Position numbers and translations under genes: made by a program
Origin: Beroe forskalii
Lineage: Eukaryota; Ctenophora; Nuda; Beroida; Beroidae
Direction of reading: 5' to 3'
DNA: 64,000 nt
NCBI GenBank assembly: GCA_011033025.1
Contig: WFMF01000080.1
Span: 124,001 to 188,000, forward strand
The notes under the pieces: generated by a model
What the model was told of the DNA's origin: nothing
Databases searched by the model: none
What the model saw: the letters and a program-made list of their open reading frames with translations, nothing else
Shown here: positions 47,901-54,354 of the stretch, one piece after another
Position numbering within the stretch: the stretch's first letter is position 1
How the letters are laid out: the number at the start of each line of letters is the position of its first letter

Positions 47901-50696
47901 TTTGCGGTCAATTGGAATAAAAATTTAACAATAAAAAACTCCTTGATTGTAAAACCTTAATACCCTTACCCTAAAACCCTAAAACCCCCATGGTTAAGCC
48001 CCTGAAAACCTAACGCAGATTATTTCAGAACCCCCTGTCACTACACCACTATCTCAGCCGAGCTCCACACAGTCTAGTTTTTCTATGACTTCTCATTTTC
48101 AGGTAGGCAACTTAGTTATTCTGAATTTAAACAATTTCATGGGACTTTATTCTTTCATCATATACGAACAGTGAACTCTATGATCTTGTGAAATCACTAG
48201 TATTGTTGGTATTAGCATGATATCACATAAAAATATCTAGGACTTTTGGTGTTATCTTTGATATGTCTAAAATCCCACTGTTTTTCCAGGTCCAGAATAA
48301 CTTCATAAATCACATTCCACCGAAGCCAGACCCCTTTTTATTCCAATCGTTCCAGCAGAGCCAGCCCTCACAACCTTTTGCCCCTTTCAACTTAGCTGGT
48401 GAGTGAAATAATGCTGTAGTTTGTTGGCTGCCGTAGATGCAGCTAAGTAGATTTACATTGCCTGGTATTCCGGGATGATTGATTAATTTTTAGTAAAATT
48501 TGCCCGGAATCTTTCCTTTCTTCCCCATCTTCTAAAGTTCTAATGCCATGGTACGTTACCCTCATCTCATTGTAACCCCGGCCCCTGCCCCCCCCGACTG
48601 ACAAGGAACCTAACCCCTGCTCCCCCCCAACTGACACAGTACCTAACCCCCTGACACAGTACCTAACCCCCTACCCCCAACTGACAGAGTACCTAACCCC
48701 CCCAACTGACACAGTACCTAACCCCCCCCCCAACTGACACAGTACCTAGCCCCCCCCTGACACAGTACCTAACCCCCTACCCCCCAACTGACAGTACCTA
48801 ACCCCCCCCCCCAACTGACACAGTACCTAACCCCTACCCCCCCAACTGATAAAGTATCTAACCCCCTACCCCCAACTGCCTCAGTACCTAACCCCCTACC
48901 CCGGCAGGTATGCAGCAGAGTCAGCAGCACCCCAACCCAGTAGAGCGGTTGTTCGGGGGCCTGTCCCCCCCCAACTGACACAGTTCCTAACCCCCTACCC
49001 CCCCCAACTGACATAGAACCTTCCCCCCCCCCCCCAACTGACACAGTACCTAACCCCCTCCCCGGCAGGTATGCAGCAGAGTCAGCAGCACCCAAACCCA
49101 GTAGAGAGGTTGTTCGGGGGGCTGCCCCCATCTGACACAGTACCTAACCCCCTACCCCCCCCCAACTGACGCAGTACCTAACCCCCTACCTTAGCTGGTA
49201 TGCAGCAGAGTCAGCAGCACCCCAACCCAGTAGAGCGGTTGTTCGGGGGTCTGCCGTCCCACATGGCAGGGCCCCTGCCCCAGTACAACCAGAAGAAGCC
49301 CTTCTCTGAGGGTGGCTTCTACAACGGCTTCGAGACAGCCCCCCACCAGTATAACGACATCAGACTTCACGACCCGAGCATAGTGTCCACCTCCCCGGGC
49401 GACAGGCGCCTCAACACTTCGCCGCCCGGCGGCGCGGCGCTCTCCTCCAGCCTGGTACCGCACGTGCCGCACTCCAACGGCGGCGTGCCCCACCCCACCG
49501 GGCCGCTGGCGCACCCCAACGGCGGAGCGGCGCTCCAGAACGGCGGAGGCCCGGCGCACCTCAGCGGCGCCAACAACCCCAACCTGGACATGAGCTCACT
49601 ACAGCAGGGACTCCAGGAGCTCTTCCCTCACGCCAACATCAGCTTCTCAGGTCAGGGAGAGTGCTGTGCTTTATTCTACATATCATGTGAAGTCCGAATA
49701 TAGTGCGCCGTTTTCTGTGCTTTTCAGCGAAAATGTGATTTCTTAAAGTTGCATATAAATTCGAAAATTACCCCGGATGATCCGTATTTTGACAACATTG
49801 TGTGGAGAGGAGTGTGTTAATACGCCTTCCCTATCCTAGATCCGTTTGGGAGTGATGCCTTTTATGGAGGGAGAGCAACGAATGACTTGTGTAAGCGAGT
49901 GTGTGTATGTGTGTGCCTTCGATCATAGCTCCCAAAATCAGAAAATCTTACCCTTGCTCATCTGAGGTCGAAGGCCAAAAGTAGATACAGATAAATCGTA
50001 AGGGCAAGTAGAAAAACTAAGGGATGTCCCATTGTTCCTTTTGCGACTGTTTTTCTCAAGGAAATATCTTTTGTCTGAAAAATTAAATTCATCGCTAGAA
50101 AGGTGCTCAAATAGCCAAACAATATGTTCAACGATTGACTTCAAAAATAGTCGATTCTAAAGCCTAATTTTTGGCCTCCTTATTTCGGGAGCTATGCGCG
50201 TGTGTTTGCAGTGTGATTAGTGCATGTGTGTGCGTGTGTTTTGGAATTTGCTGGCGTGGGATTTTCTTGCATTTTACATGAAGCGTGACTGAAAGCATAT
50301 TTTTCTAAGAAATTGACCTTCTTGAACAATAACAAATGATAGTAAGTTTTCAAGAGCGTTTTTACAGTTGGATTCAGTTATATAATATTTGAAAGCAATG
50401 AAGCGTTGGTTTGTCCGACGGTTTCCTGATTGGTGTCTGTCTGTTTTCTGTCGCTCTGCCAGAATTATTGCCTTGTAAACAAATGTTCATCTGTAGTTAA
50501 CACTAATCAAGTGGTTGTGTCGTTGTGTTTTGACCATGTTTTGGTTGTGTCGTTGTGTTTTGACCATGTTTAACGGGACTCGTCAGGTCAGCAGCGAGTC
50601 AGACAGGCGCCCCCAGGCTTTCAGACTCCCAGTTATTCCAATCAGCTCCTCTGTCAACAACTGCAGAATGAAAACAAAGTCATCAAAATCCAATAA
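20942..50696 (+). CDS. CNOT4: CCR4-NOT transcription complex subunit 4 (E3 ubiquitin ligase), 5' incomplete
   Basis: The spliced exons read as animal CNOT4. First comes the linker after the RING (EDPVNFKPLT, RIKNEKKQ), then an RRM with LVFVTGIPP and YFGRYGKIHK. A C-x8-C-x4-C-x3-H zinc finger follows (KYCSYFLRHLPCPKQ joined to DCMYLHGLGD), then AGKHQQYE. The conserved C-terminal block DELDFDPWEISKDGLEELI and the tail LQELFPHANISFSG lead to the stop TAA at 50694-50696. The known family role is mRNA-decay and translation quality control, with RING E3 ligase activity recruited to CCR4-NOT. The RING-encoding exons were not found and probably lie upstream. AATAAA is at 50774. Exon phases agree from A to G2 and from I to N. 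At least one exon between G2 and H appears to be missing from this reading because the phases do not match. Exons B-F exist twice, and those of either cassette could join A to G2 in frame. Listed coordinates are the span; the exons follow. Confidence 0.93.
21506..21595 (+). CDS. CNOT4: CNOT4 exon B, cassette 1
   Basis: Encodes IVRIKNEKKQRSLEKK then QKMAESRKHLSDI, a basic helical linker. It joins exon A in frame (phase 2). The acceptor is TTTCAG and the donor GTTACT. It is identical to 35569-35658. Confidence 0.9.
22093..22153 (+). CDS. CNOT4: CNOT4 exon C, cassette 1 (RRM start)
   Basis: Encodes VLQRNLVFVTGIPPKLADVE, with RNP2-like LVFVTG at the start of the RRM. Splice sites are TTTTCAG and GTAAGA. 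It is identical to 36144-36204. Confidence 0.92.
22611..22718 (+). CDS. CNOT4: CNOT4 exon D, cassette 1 (RRM core)
   Basis: Encodes ILKKAEYFGRYGKIHKCVLN followed by QQGPVATAYATYVRDE, with RNP1-like YFGRYGKIHK. The donor is GTAAGA. It differs from cassette 2 by one silent change (GCC versus GCA). Confidence 0.92.
22778..24546. mobile_element. 1.77-kb insertion private to cassette 1, imperfect TIRs
   Basis: Absent from the matching place in cassette 2 (after 36500). The ends ACTGAAGTTTTCTGACAAAA and AAAATTTTGAGATTTAAAAC / TTCAGT form an imperfect inverted pair. CGTGATGACGTCGC and GCTACGTCATCACGGG also face each other subterminally. No transposase frame was seen. The exact target duplication is unclear because the flank in cassette 2 differs. 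It contains the fold-back element 23754-23938. Confidence 0.55.
23754..23938. repeat. Fold-back element with three internal hairpins
   Basis: The outer arms CTTAGAGCATGG and CCATGCTCTAAG enclose GCGCTAATA/TTATTAGCG arms. Inside are three palindromes in series, two of the ATTGCACGAGGC...CCGAGTGCAAT type and a central GTCGCACGAG...CGAGTGCGAC. It is nested in the cassette-1 insertion. Confidence 0.7.
24707..25282. mobile_element. Non-autonomous hAT-like element, copy 1
   Basis: The ends CATAGCTGCCGA and TCGGCAGCTA(TG) are flanked by TGATTAAG (24699-24706 and 25283-25290). The undisturbed site with one TGATTAAG is present in cassette 2 near 36680. The interior repeats AAAATTTACCTA...AGCACTATCTCGGATCAA and has a poly-A tract (25137-25164) and CCCTCC-rich ends. 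No transposase is present. The 8-bp target duplication is the basis for the hAT-like call. Confidence 0.8.
25769..25965. repeat. CRE-bearing element and companion motif (cassette 1)
   Basis: AATAGGCGGTCGCAATGACG begins a ~72-bp inverted unit ending CACCTATTTT at 25840. About 80 bp later TGTTATTATCAGGGCTTA faces TGTGTTGATGACGTCAG. It is homologous to 37142-37345. Confidence 0.6.
27170..27240. repeat. CRE-bearing inverted-repeat element (cassette 1)
   Basis: AAATAGGCGGTTAAGATGAC and TTGAACCGCCTATTT enclose ATGACGTCATCATCA. It is homologous to 38557-38627 in cassette 2. Confidence 0.65.
27449..27507 (+). CDS. CNOT4: CNOT4 exon E, cassette 1 (RRM end)
   Basis: Encodes DAFKAVLGINGTYLQNNIL, the last RRM strand region. 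Splice sites are TTTCAG and GTAAAT. It is identical to 38845-38903. Confidence 0.92.
27594..27761. mobile_element. Harbinger-like MITE, cassette 1 copy
   Basis: GGGATCGTTCACATATTA and its complement TAATATGTGAACGATCCC end a 168-bp element flanked by TTA on both sides (27591-27593 and 27762-27764). TTA target duplication is typical of PIF/Harbinger. It is shared with cassette 2 (38988-39152), so it predates the duplication or haplotype split. A one-ended relative is at about 51485-51581. Confidence 0.75.
27872..27935 (+). CDS. CNOT4: CNOT4 exon F, cassette 1 (zinc finger start)
   Basis: Encodes ASLGTTKYCSYFLRHLPC then PKQ, with the first two zinc-finger cysteines. It ends in phase 0, so it can splice to exon G2 (40147) but not in frame to exon B2 (phase 2). 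Confidence 0.92.
28199..28301 (+). pseudogene. Degenerate CNOT4 exon G, cassette 1
   Basis: Homologous to the intact exon at 40147-40250 but broken. The acceptor AG is lost (CCCCTGG in place of CTCCTCAGG). TACCTG has become TATCTCTG, and further bases are missing in the SSASFTK region. The net frame change makes it unusable for the zinc finger. The donor GTGAGT is kept. Confidence 0.85.
28359..28456. repeat. Long intronic hairpin, cassette 1
   Basis: TATAGTCTCTGCGACAATAG and AGAAGCTGATTTTAATAAAT on the left pair with ATTTATTAAAATCAGCTTCT and GTCGCAGAGACTATA on the right. The stem is about 43 bp with few mismatches. The equivalent in cassette 2 is at 40318-40414. Confidence 0.8.
28906..30689. 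other. Insertion between the two duplications; no gene recognised
   Basis: Begins with TTTTTGGTTTTTTTGGTTAG and ends near 30575-30615 with the inverse CCTAAAAAAACCAAAAAAAA. This could mark the ends of an unclassified mobile element. The interior has GCCAAGGGTCGCCAG-like repeats and a near-perfect 31-bp hairpin at 29858-29932. No coding frame is convincing. Confidence 0.35.
29858..29932. repeat. Near-perfect hairpin with 31-bp arms
   Basis: The left arm starts TGCAGCTAGGACATCCATCA, and the right arm ends TGGTGGATGTCCTAGCTGCA. One T/C mismatch becomes a G-U pair in RNA. The loop is about 13 nt (TCAAGACTCTTGC). It could be a young fold-back element or a transcribed hairpin. Confidence 0.75.
32095..32100 (+). 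promoter_or_regulatory. TATA box of secreted-protein gene, arm 1
   Basis: GCATATAAAACTGG lies 68-73 bp upstream of the ATG at 32168. It is conserved in the inverted copy (47430-47435), and the surrounding upstream sequence is conserved too. Confidence 0.6.
32168..33003 (+). CDS. Secreted Glu/Gly-repeat protein with PAN/apple-like domain, copy 1
   Basis: Two exons, 32168-32282 and 32462-33003 (donor GTAAGC, acceptor TGTTCAG, phase 1), give about 218 residues. A clear signal peptide (MKLTTLAVFAIVLCLYSTDA) is followed by a small Cys-containing region (QETKRQLKNCLQKGW, TTDC, RKCAQ, ECPPPC). Then come an acidic DDDEEEE stretch and a GGE repeat tract. The C-terminal ~85 residues are Cys-rich (ECTLEGINLPGDQLS, ACAEKCKTIAGCRAVG, RCFVKGG, MCCLEGTC). 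The pattern resembles a PAN/apple domain, which usually mediates protein or glycan binding outside the cell. The exact family is not recognised. The gene lies between the CNOT4 cassettes and has an intact inverted copy at 46485-47362. Confidence 0.82.
34283..34348 (-). pseudogene. Antisense copy of CNOT4 exon J
   Basis: All 66 bases match exon J (43708-43773), with both splice sites kept (TTTTCAG, GTAAGG). It lies antisense to the gene as part of the inverted duplication, so it cannot be spliced into the plus-strand transcript. Confidence 0.92.
34514..35430. repeat. ~340-bp tandem repeat, about 2.6 units
   Basis: Units start near 34518, 34862 and 35199 with GGTGGCAAAAAAGGGACAAA, contain the palindrome GTCGCCTGAGGCGAC and several CCACGCCCA motifs, and share AGATATCATGTTTAAG and GATTTCAGCCGATAAATCAA. 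The array fills the junction between inverted arm 1 and cassette 2. Confidence 0.9.
35569..35658 (+). CDS. CNOT4: CNOT4 exon B, cassette 2
   Basis: Identical in sequence and splice phase to exon B of cassette 1. It could be joined directly to exon A if cassette 1 is skipped. Confidence 0.9.
36144..36204 (+). CDS. CNOT4: CNOT4 exon C, cassette 2
   Basis: Identical to 22093-22153. It encodes the first RRM strand, including LVFVTG. Confidence 0.92.
36351..36458 (+). CDS. CNOT4: CNOT4 exon D, cassette 2
   Basis: Same protein as 22611-22718, with one silent difference. The intron before it is much shorter here (about 146 bp). Confidence 0.92.
37142..37345. repeat. CRE-bearing element and companion motif (cassette 2)
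   Basis: AAATAGGCGGTCGCAATGAC to CCGTCTATTCTT, followed by GATGTCATTATCAGGGTTTA and TGTTGATGACATCACC. It is the counterpart of 25769-25965, and here the second CRE has decayed to GACATCA. Confidence 0.55.
38557..38627. repeat. CRE-bearing inverted-repeat element (cassette 2)
   Basis: Counterpart of 27170-27240, with AAATAGGCAG and GAACCGCCTATTT ends and ATGACGTCATCATCA inside. Confidence 0.6.
38845..38903 (+). CDS. CNOT4: CNOT4 exon E, cassette 2
   Basis: Identical to 27449-27507, the end of the RRM. Confidence 0.92.
38988..39152. mobile_element. Harbinger-like MITE, cassette 2 copy
   Basis: Orthologous to 27594-27761. It has the same GGGATCGTTCACATATTA ends, with one change inside the right end (TTACCTAATATG). 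Confidence 0.72.
39265..39328 (+). CDS. CNOT4: CNOT4 exon F, cassette 2
   Basis: Identical to 27872-27935. It carries the first two zinc-finger cysteines and joins exon G at 40147 in phase 0. Confidence 0.92.
39492..40029. mobile_element. Non-autonomous hAT-like element, copy 2
   Basis: CATAGCTGCCGA and TCGGCAGCTATG ends are flanked by a perfect 8-bp duplication CTTGCATC (39484-39491 and 40030-40037). The site is empty in cassette 1 (near 28085, CCCTTGCATCGTATCC). It is the same family as 24707-25282 but in a different intron. Confidence 0.88.
40147..40250 (+). CDS. CNOT4: CNOT4 exon G (only intact copy)
   Basis: Encodes DCMYLHGLGDSSASFTKADM and AGKHQQYENIIF, which complete the C3H zinc finger (third Cys and the His). 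The acceptor is CTCCTCAG and the donor GTGAGT. It ends in phase 2. Confidence 0.93.
40318..40414. repeat. Long intronic hairpin, cassette 2
   Basis: Counterpart of 28359-28456. The outer GTCTCTGCGACA/TGTCGCAGAGAC part is unchanged. The inner stem has a few substitutions. Confidence 0.75.
41270..42885. repeat. 21-bp minisatellite, CCCTATTACATCCCCTACACT
   Basis: Regular arrays at 41270-41690 and 42200-42885 flank a degenerate middle. Because 21 is a multiple of three, it creates long false frames (525 and 366 codons of HSLLHPL or YTPYYIP repeats, and a minus-strand GSVGDVI repeat). It lies in the CNOT4 intron before exon H. The stretch 40860-41260 shows no recognisable exon. Confidence 0.95.
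42899..43046 (+). CDS. CNOT4: Probable CNOT4 exon H, 3' boundary unresolved
   Basis: After a strong acceptor (CTCCCTCCAG) only one frame is open. It reads DLTCGTSRDAWCAPPAPEQI and continues PEPRTIRSMSESEHNFYSK to a stop at about 43093. Its entry phase does not fit exon G2, so an undetected exon must intervene. Two exits are possible: a 15-base microexon ending TGCG before GTACGT (42913), which joins exon I in frame, or a longer exon with a non-obvious donor. Composition looks coding but homology is weak. Confidence 0.5.
43206..43313 (+). CDS. CNOT4: CNOT4 exon I
   Basis: Encodes TREVSAPIETPPTLDWNEVN and SQRRNSLSSPSEDEL. The acceptor is GTCTGCAG and the donor GTATTG. It ends in phase 1 and joins exon J to give SEDELDFDPWEI, which matches the conserved C-terminal block of CNOT4. 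Confidence 0.85.
43708..43773 (+). CDS. CNOT4: CNOT4 exon J
   Basis: Encodes DFDPWEISKDGLEELIQNQA then DS, matching the family block FDPFDVTRKALADLIEKE of vertebrate CNOT4. Splice sites are TTTTTCAG and GTAAGA, and it is in frame with exons I and K1. A perfect antisense copy is at 34283-34348. Confidence 0.93.
44895..46362 (+). mobile_element. Merlin-superfamily DNA transposon
   Basis: A 1468-bp element. It begins GGCAGTCTGGAGGAAC and ends GTTCCTCCAGACTGCC, and it is flanked by an 8-bp duplication GAAATACT (44887-44894 and 46363-46370). The other arm of the duplication (near 33140-33150) keeps the single, uninterrupted site. Long subterminal inverted regions are built of repeated GGCGGACCTA units. 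It contains an ISXO2-like transposase (45161-45904). Merlin is the eukaryotic relative of IS1016/IS1595 and makes 8-9-bp duplications. Confidence 0.93.
45161..45904 (+). CDS. Merlin/ISXO2-like transposase, C-terminally truncated
   Basis: The preferred start is the ATG at 45161 (MPFHSTQPSL); an in-frame start at 45101 also exists. A zinc ribbon (CGCGSQ...WKCTTCKKF) comes first, then a helix-turn-helix-like stretch (TNVEVAAITGISQKGVGEW). The ISXO2 DDE-type core follows, with the first Asp in IVEVDEAKFGK, a WVLGGVDRET strand and the second Asp in IIYTDEWAGY. The frame stops shortly after QFVNPTTG, where the family normally continues HTNTIE-like with the third acidic residue. That residue is missing, so this copy is probably inactive. 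The downstream sequence up to the TIR shows no obvious remainder. Confidence 0.88.
   Translation: MPFHSTQPSLHDEIVQLTLTEDAARSFLLQRDVLRQTMTCGCGSQMDFIACAASKSADLRVWKCTTCKKFTNIRTDSVLAGKKLSFKAFLTLIYYLSIRSLTNVEVAAITGISQKGVGEWRSILSNAVADWFLQNSSPIGGPGKIVEVDEAKFGKMKNNRGAYREGMWVLGGVDRETDDCFLVPCPGNSRSGSVLLPIIQRWVLPGSIIYTDEWAGYNRLTAQGYTHDSVNHSIQFVNPTTGVLLDD
46485..47362 (-). CDS. Secreted Glu/Gly-repeat protein with PAN/apple-like domain, copy 2
   Basis: Two exons on the minus strand, 47248-47362 and 46485-47059, give about 229 residues. It has the same signal peptide and Cys pattern as the copy at 32168-33003. The GGE tract is longer and includes GEESGEGG. Only scattered substitutions are seen in the Cys-rich domain (for example KTVAGC for KTIAGC). 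It is nested antisense in the CNOT4 intron between exons J and K1, with its TATA box at 47430-47435 and the Merlin element about 120 bp beyond its stop codon. Both copies are open, so neither is an obvious pseudogene. Confidence 0.82.
47430..47435 (-). promoter_or_regulatory. TATA box of secreted-protein gene, arm 2
   Basis: Reads TATAAA on the minus strand, 68-73 bp before the ATG, as in the other copy. Confidence 0.6.
48029..48102 (+). CDS. CNOT4: CNOT4 exon K1
   Basis: Encodes PPVTTPLSQPSSTQSSFSMT then SHFQ. The acceptor is ATTTCAG and the donor GTAGGC. It enters in phase 1 from exon J and leaves in phase 0. It is Ser/Pro/Thr-rich and disordered, as in the CNOT4 C-terminal region. Confidence 0.78.
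48290..48398 (+). CDS. CNOT4: CNOT4 exon K2
   Basis: Encodes VQNNFINHIPPKPDPFLFQS and FQQSQPSQPFAPFNLA. The acceptor is TTTTCCAG and the donor GTGAGT. It leaves in phase 1. Confidence 0.85.
48575..49192. repeat. C-rich ~31-bp minisatellite with two partial exon L copies
   Basis: Units of the type CCAACTGACACAGTACCTAA with variable C runs. Embedded at 48906-48962 and 49070-49127 are copies of the first ~55 bases of exon L (GTATGCAGCAGAGTCAGCAG...), each preceded by CCCCGGCAG. The array therefore includes duplicated intron-exon boundaries. Confidence 0.88.
49195..49650 (+). CDS. CNOT4: CNOT4 exon L
   Basis: A 456-base exon encoding GMQQSQQHPNPVERLFGGLP through LQQGLQELFPHANISFS. It is Gly/Pro/Asn-rich with low-complexity NGG and HPN stretches. 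The acceptor is CTACCTTAG and the donor GTCAGG. The frame agrees with exon K2 (phase 1). The ending resembles the NVNISF-like tail of the family. Confidence 0.85.
49840..49890 (+). CDS. CNOT4: CNOT4 exon M
   Basis: Encodes DPFGSDAFYGGRATNDL. The acceptor is TATCCTAG and the donor GTAAGC. Phase 1 on both sides fits exons L and N. Confidence 0.75.
50587..50696 (+). CDS. CNOT4: CNOT4 terminal coding exon N
   Basis: Encodes QQRVRQAPPGFQTPSYSNQL and LCQQLQNENKVIKIQ, then TAA. The acceptor is CTCGTCAG. It is in frame with exon M. Confidence 0.82.
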
Positions 50697-50773
50697 GTTA
50701 TTTATCTATCTCTATTTGTCAGACGTTGTCTGACTGCCGACTCGCGTGGGGCAGACAAGGTCTGACATTTGGC

Positions 50774-50779
50774 AATAAA
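50774..50779 (+). terminator. Candidate CNOT4 polyadenylation signal
   Basis: AATAAA lies 78 bp after the stop codon. Confidence 0.5.
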
Positions 50780-50799
50780 TCACCTCTTTTTCAATTGAG

Positions 50800-51650
50800 T
50801 TTTATGTATTAGCCCCAGCAACATGAATTAAATGCTGATTTTTCTATTGTTTCTTTTTGTTGGATACTTAGTCAATGCAGTTGATTTTGACATTCCAATT
50901 AATCCTGATTTTCCTAATCACCTAACACTTTCAGATAAGGAGTCAAGAACGTAGACTGTGAGAAATAGATTTTGTTATGTGAAAGTCTTTAATTTTTGTT
51001 GTCCTACAACGAAACTTACGATTGAATTTAAATTTAGAAACACGGGAATTGATTTACAAATTTGATTTGCCCCTTAATTATATCATAGTTTAACCAGCGT
51101 GAGTGTTTTGGGAGATTTAACGGCACCCTGTCCATACTGAACTAGCATGGAAATCATTGGTGTATTTTGATTCTGTGTAAAAATCTTTGGTTATTTCGAG
51201 TTTTCTTCTTTTTAACGGAGTTTTCTCTCTTTTTGAAGAAGGAGAATTGAGTGCATGACTCCTTCTGCATGGAATTGTACAGTTGTTTTGAAAATTAAAA
51301 CGCGCATACCATTAGATTCGCCCTTATTAGTAACTAGTCGTTTCATTGTTTCCCAATTCTTTTATTTTTCTCAACTGTCAACGAAACTCCCATCGTGAAT
51401 GGAGATTGTTGATGTTCACATGTTTCGTGATCAATTTTTGGCCATTTTCAACCAAAAAATGGACAGTGTAAATACACTTGAATGTCAAGTTCACAGTAGT
51501 TGTATTTGTTACAATAACATGTAACGTATTCATTTGGAACCCCCGCCCCACTAGGTGATTACGTAATATGTGAACGATCCCTATGCAGACTTTAGAAAAT
51601 GACGGATAAAGACGCGCAAAATTGTGTTATTTTGATGGAATTTAGAAAGT
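50800..51650. other. Downstream of CNOT4; partial Harbinger-like MITE
   Basis: No gene recognised. At about 51485-51581 the right half of the GGGATCGTTCACATATTA MITE family is present (TTACGTAATATGTGAACGAT), with ATGTAACGTATTCATTTGG inside, but no left end. Confidence 0.5.
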
Positions 51651-51659
51651 TTGTGCAAA

Positions 51660-52515
51660 GGTTGCTCTAACAGTCTAACCAGATCCCTTCCCCTAACCAG
51701 AGGTGTCGCGCGCGTAAAACTAGGGATCTGGTTAGAGCAACCAGATCCCTAGTTTTACGCGCGCGCGGCGCAGCTTGCTTCATTTATGCTTCAAACGTTT
51801 CGAGACGACGCGACGCCCCTGGTTAGAGGAAGTGCAAAGGAAATTCCTAAGCCCGCATAGGTGTGTACGCGCCGCGCGCTTCTCTGTTCTGAGGAAGTTA
51901 AGCGTGCCGCGCTACTCAAACAGGGTTCCTAAGCCCGCATAGGTGTGCGTACGCGCGCCGCGCTAGGTGTGAGGAAGCGCGCAACGCAGACAGGGATATA
52001 CGTGTTTAGCAACAAACAGGGTAGTAGGATTTTACCCTACCCTCCGCCGCGCGCCATTTTTTTCCGCGGGGAGTCTGCAACAGGACCCTCCAAATTTCCG
52101 AGTGTTGCGCGCTAGGGATGGGTGAAATCCATCTACAAACAGGGATATACTTTCCCTAACCAGGGGTGTTGCAAAACGGTTTGGAGCTAGGCGCGGCGCG
52201 CGCGCGCAAAACTAGGGATCTGGTTAGAGCAAGGGATATACGTGTTTAAAAACAGAAAAAATTGCACGTCTTTATCGTTTCTATCAGTGTTTACCAAGCG
52301 TTGCCTGGCCCCTTCCGCGCGCTTGTGCGCGCACAGATTGCCCTAACCAGGGCCCTGGTTACGCGCACGGAGTGCGCGGCAAGCGCTAAACCAGCGACAC
52401 CCCTGGCTAGGGGTTCCTAAGTCCGCATAGGTGTGTGTACTTACTCCATGTTACGGAGCCTTATTTTGCGCGCGCAAGCGCGCCTCTTCAGAGAAGAGGC
52501 AAAATAAGGCTCCAC
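51660..52515. repeat. CGCGCG-rich repeat and palindrome tract
   Basis: Recurring phrases CTAACCAGATCCC, CCTAAGCCCGCATAGGTGTG and GTACGCGCGCC occur in both orientations. It includes a perfect palindrome at 51707-51766 and a T-shaped hairpin at 52455-52513. CpG density is far above that of the flanks. No coding frame was identified. Confidence 0.7.
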
Positions 52516-52652
52516 CATAATGGTAATAGTCGATGCGCGTCGTAACTAATTATCGCGCGCGCTGAAAATATCCCGCGCATTGGATTCATCGTGGATGGTT
52601 TACATAACATGAATTGCACCGCGGCTGCACGATACAGTAGATGAATCCCCCG

Positions 52653-54330
52653 AATTACCGGCACTTGTGACAAAATAGAAAGTTGTGTTTTTGGGTCATT
52701 TAACCTGTTTTGTTGGTTCCAAACAACAAGATTATATAGTAGGATTTCATTTGACACTGTCTGAATCATTTTAGAATCGGTGATGACACAGTGATGACAT
52801 AATGACATCATGATGACTCAAAAAAATAAATTTTCAAAAGTTCCAAATTTGTTCGAAATGACTTGAAAACCGTTTAGTTGGTCACAAAAAGTCATAAAAA
52901 CTTGATTTTGTCTCATAATTTTCGATTTTGTCAGGTAATATTGCGATATTGACATAGCCAAAAAAACAGCGAAAAACGAAAAAAATCGGTCATTTTAGAC
53001 GAAAAACCGACTATTTTGTAATGCTGGCGATTTATATCTACTAGTTACTATGAAATTGACATGCTTGCAAAATTTGGTGTGGCTATCTATTGCAGAAGTC
53101 GAGATATGGCACTTGTCACCATTTTCATGACCTGAGAGTATCCGCCAAATTACCGGCACTTGTAACAAAATGTGACAAAATTGAAATGCGTGTTTCTGGG
53201 TGTTTCAACATGTTCTGGTGATTTTATGTGATCAAATATGATTGCTGATGGCCATTAGATACTGCTCCAACCATCTTGAGGCCTCTATTCCTGAAAACGG
53301 TGACGCGGTGACACCAAAATGACACCCTGACACCCATTTCAAAAATTCTCCAAATTTGTTCGGAATCACTTTAAACCCGTTCAGAAAGTCAAACTAAGTC
53401 ACAAAAACATGATTTTGAATGGAAATAATCGGTTTTGTTTACCAAATTTTCGATCTTGGCTTACCCTGAAAATACAGTGTCACATCAGCTGAAAATCAAA
53501 AAGGGCCATAAAAGACCTGAAAATGTAATTTTTGAATGGCTGCTGATTTATATCTTCTAGTCACCATGAAATTGACATGCCTGCAAAATTTGGTGTGGCT
53601 ATCTATTGCAGAAGTCGAGATATGGCACTTGACACCATTTTCATGACTTGAGAGTATCCGCCAAATTACCGGCACCTGTAACAAAATGTGACAGAATTGA
53701 AATGCGTGTTTTTGGGTGTTTCAACATGTTCTGGTGATTTTATGTGATCAAATATGATTGCTGATGGCCATTAGATACTGCTTCAACCATCTTGAGGCCT
53801 CTATTCCTGAAAACGGTGACGCGGTGACACCAAAATGACACCCTGACACCCATTTCAAAAATTCTCAAATTTGTTCGAATCACTTTAAACCCATTCAGAA
53901 AGTCAAACCAAGTCACAAAAACATGATTTTGAATGGAATAATCGGTTTTGTTTACCAAATTTTCGATCTTAGCTCTGAAAATACAGTGTCATATCAGCTG
54001 AAAATCAAAAATGTGCCATAACAGACTTGAAATGTAATTTTGAATGCTGCTGATTTATATCTTTTAGTTACCATGAAATGGACATGCCTGCAAAAATTGG
54101 TGTGGCTATCTATTGCAGAAGTCGAGATATGGCACTTGTCACCATTTTCATGACCGAGAGTATCCGCCAAATTACCGGCACTTGTAACAAAATGTGATAA
54201 AATTGAAATGCGTGTTTCTGGGTGTTTCAACATGTTCTGGTGATTTCATGTGATCAAATATGATTGCTGATGGCCATTAGATATGTCCAACCATCTTGAG
54301 CCTCTATTCTGAAAACGGTACGCCAAAAGT
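52653..54330. repeat. ~510-bp satellite, about 3.3 units
   Basis: Units start at the AAATTACCGGCACTTGTAAC motif near 52653, 53152, 53663 and 54172. They share TGATCAAATATGATTGCTGA, GAAAACGGTGACGCGGTGAC and GGTGTGGCTATCTATTGCAG. Frames on the minus strand repeat with the unit and are not genes. Confidence 0.92.
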
Positions 54331-54354
54331 TTTTAACCCAAAAAAAAAATCATA

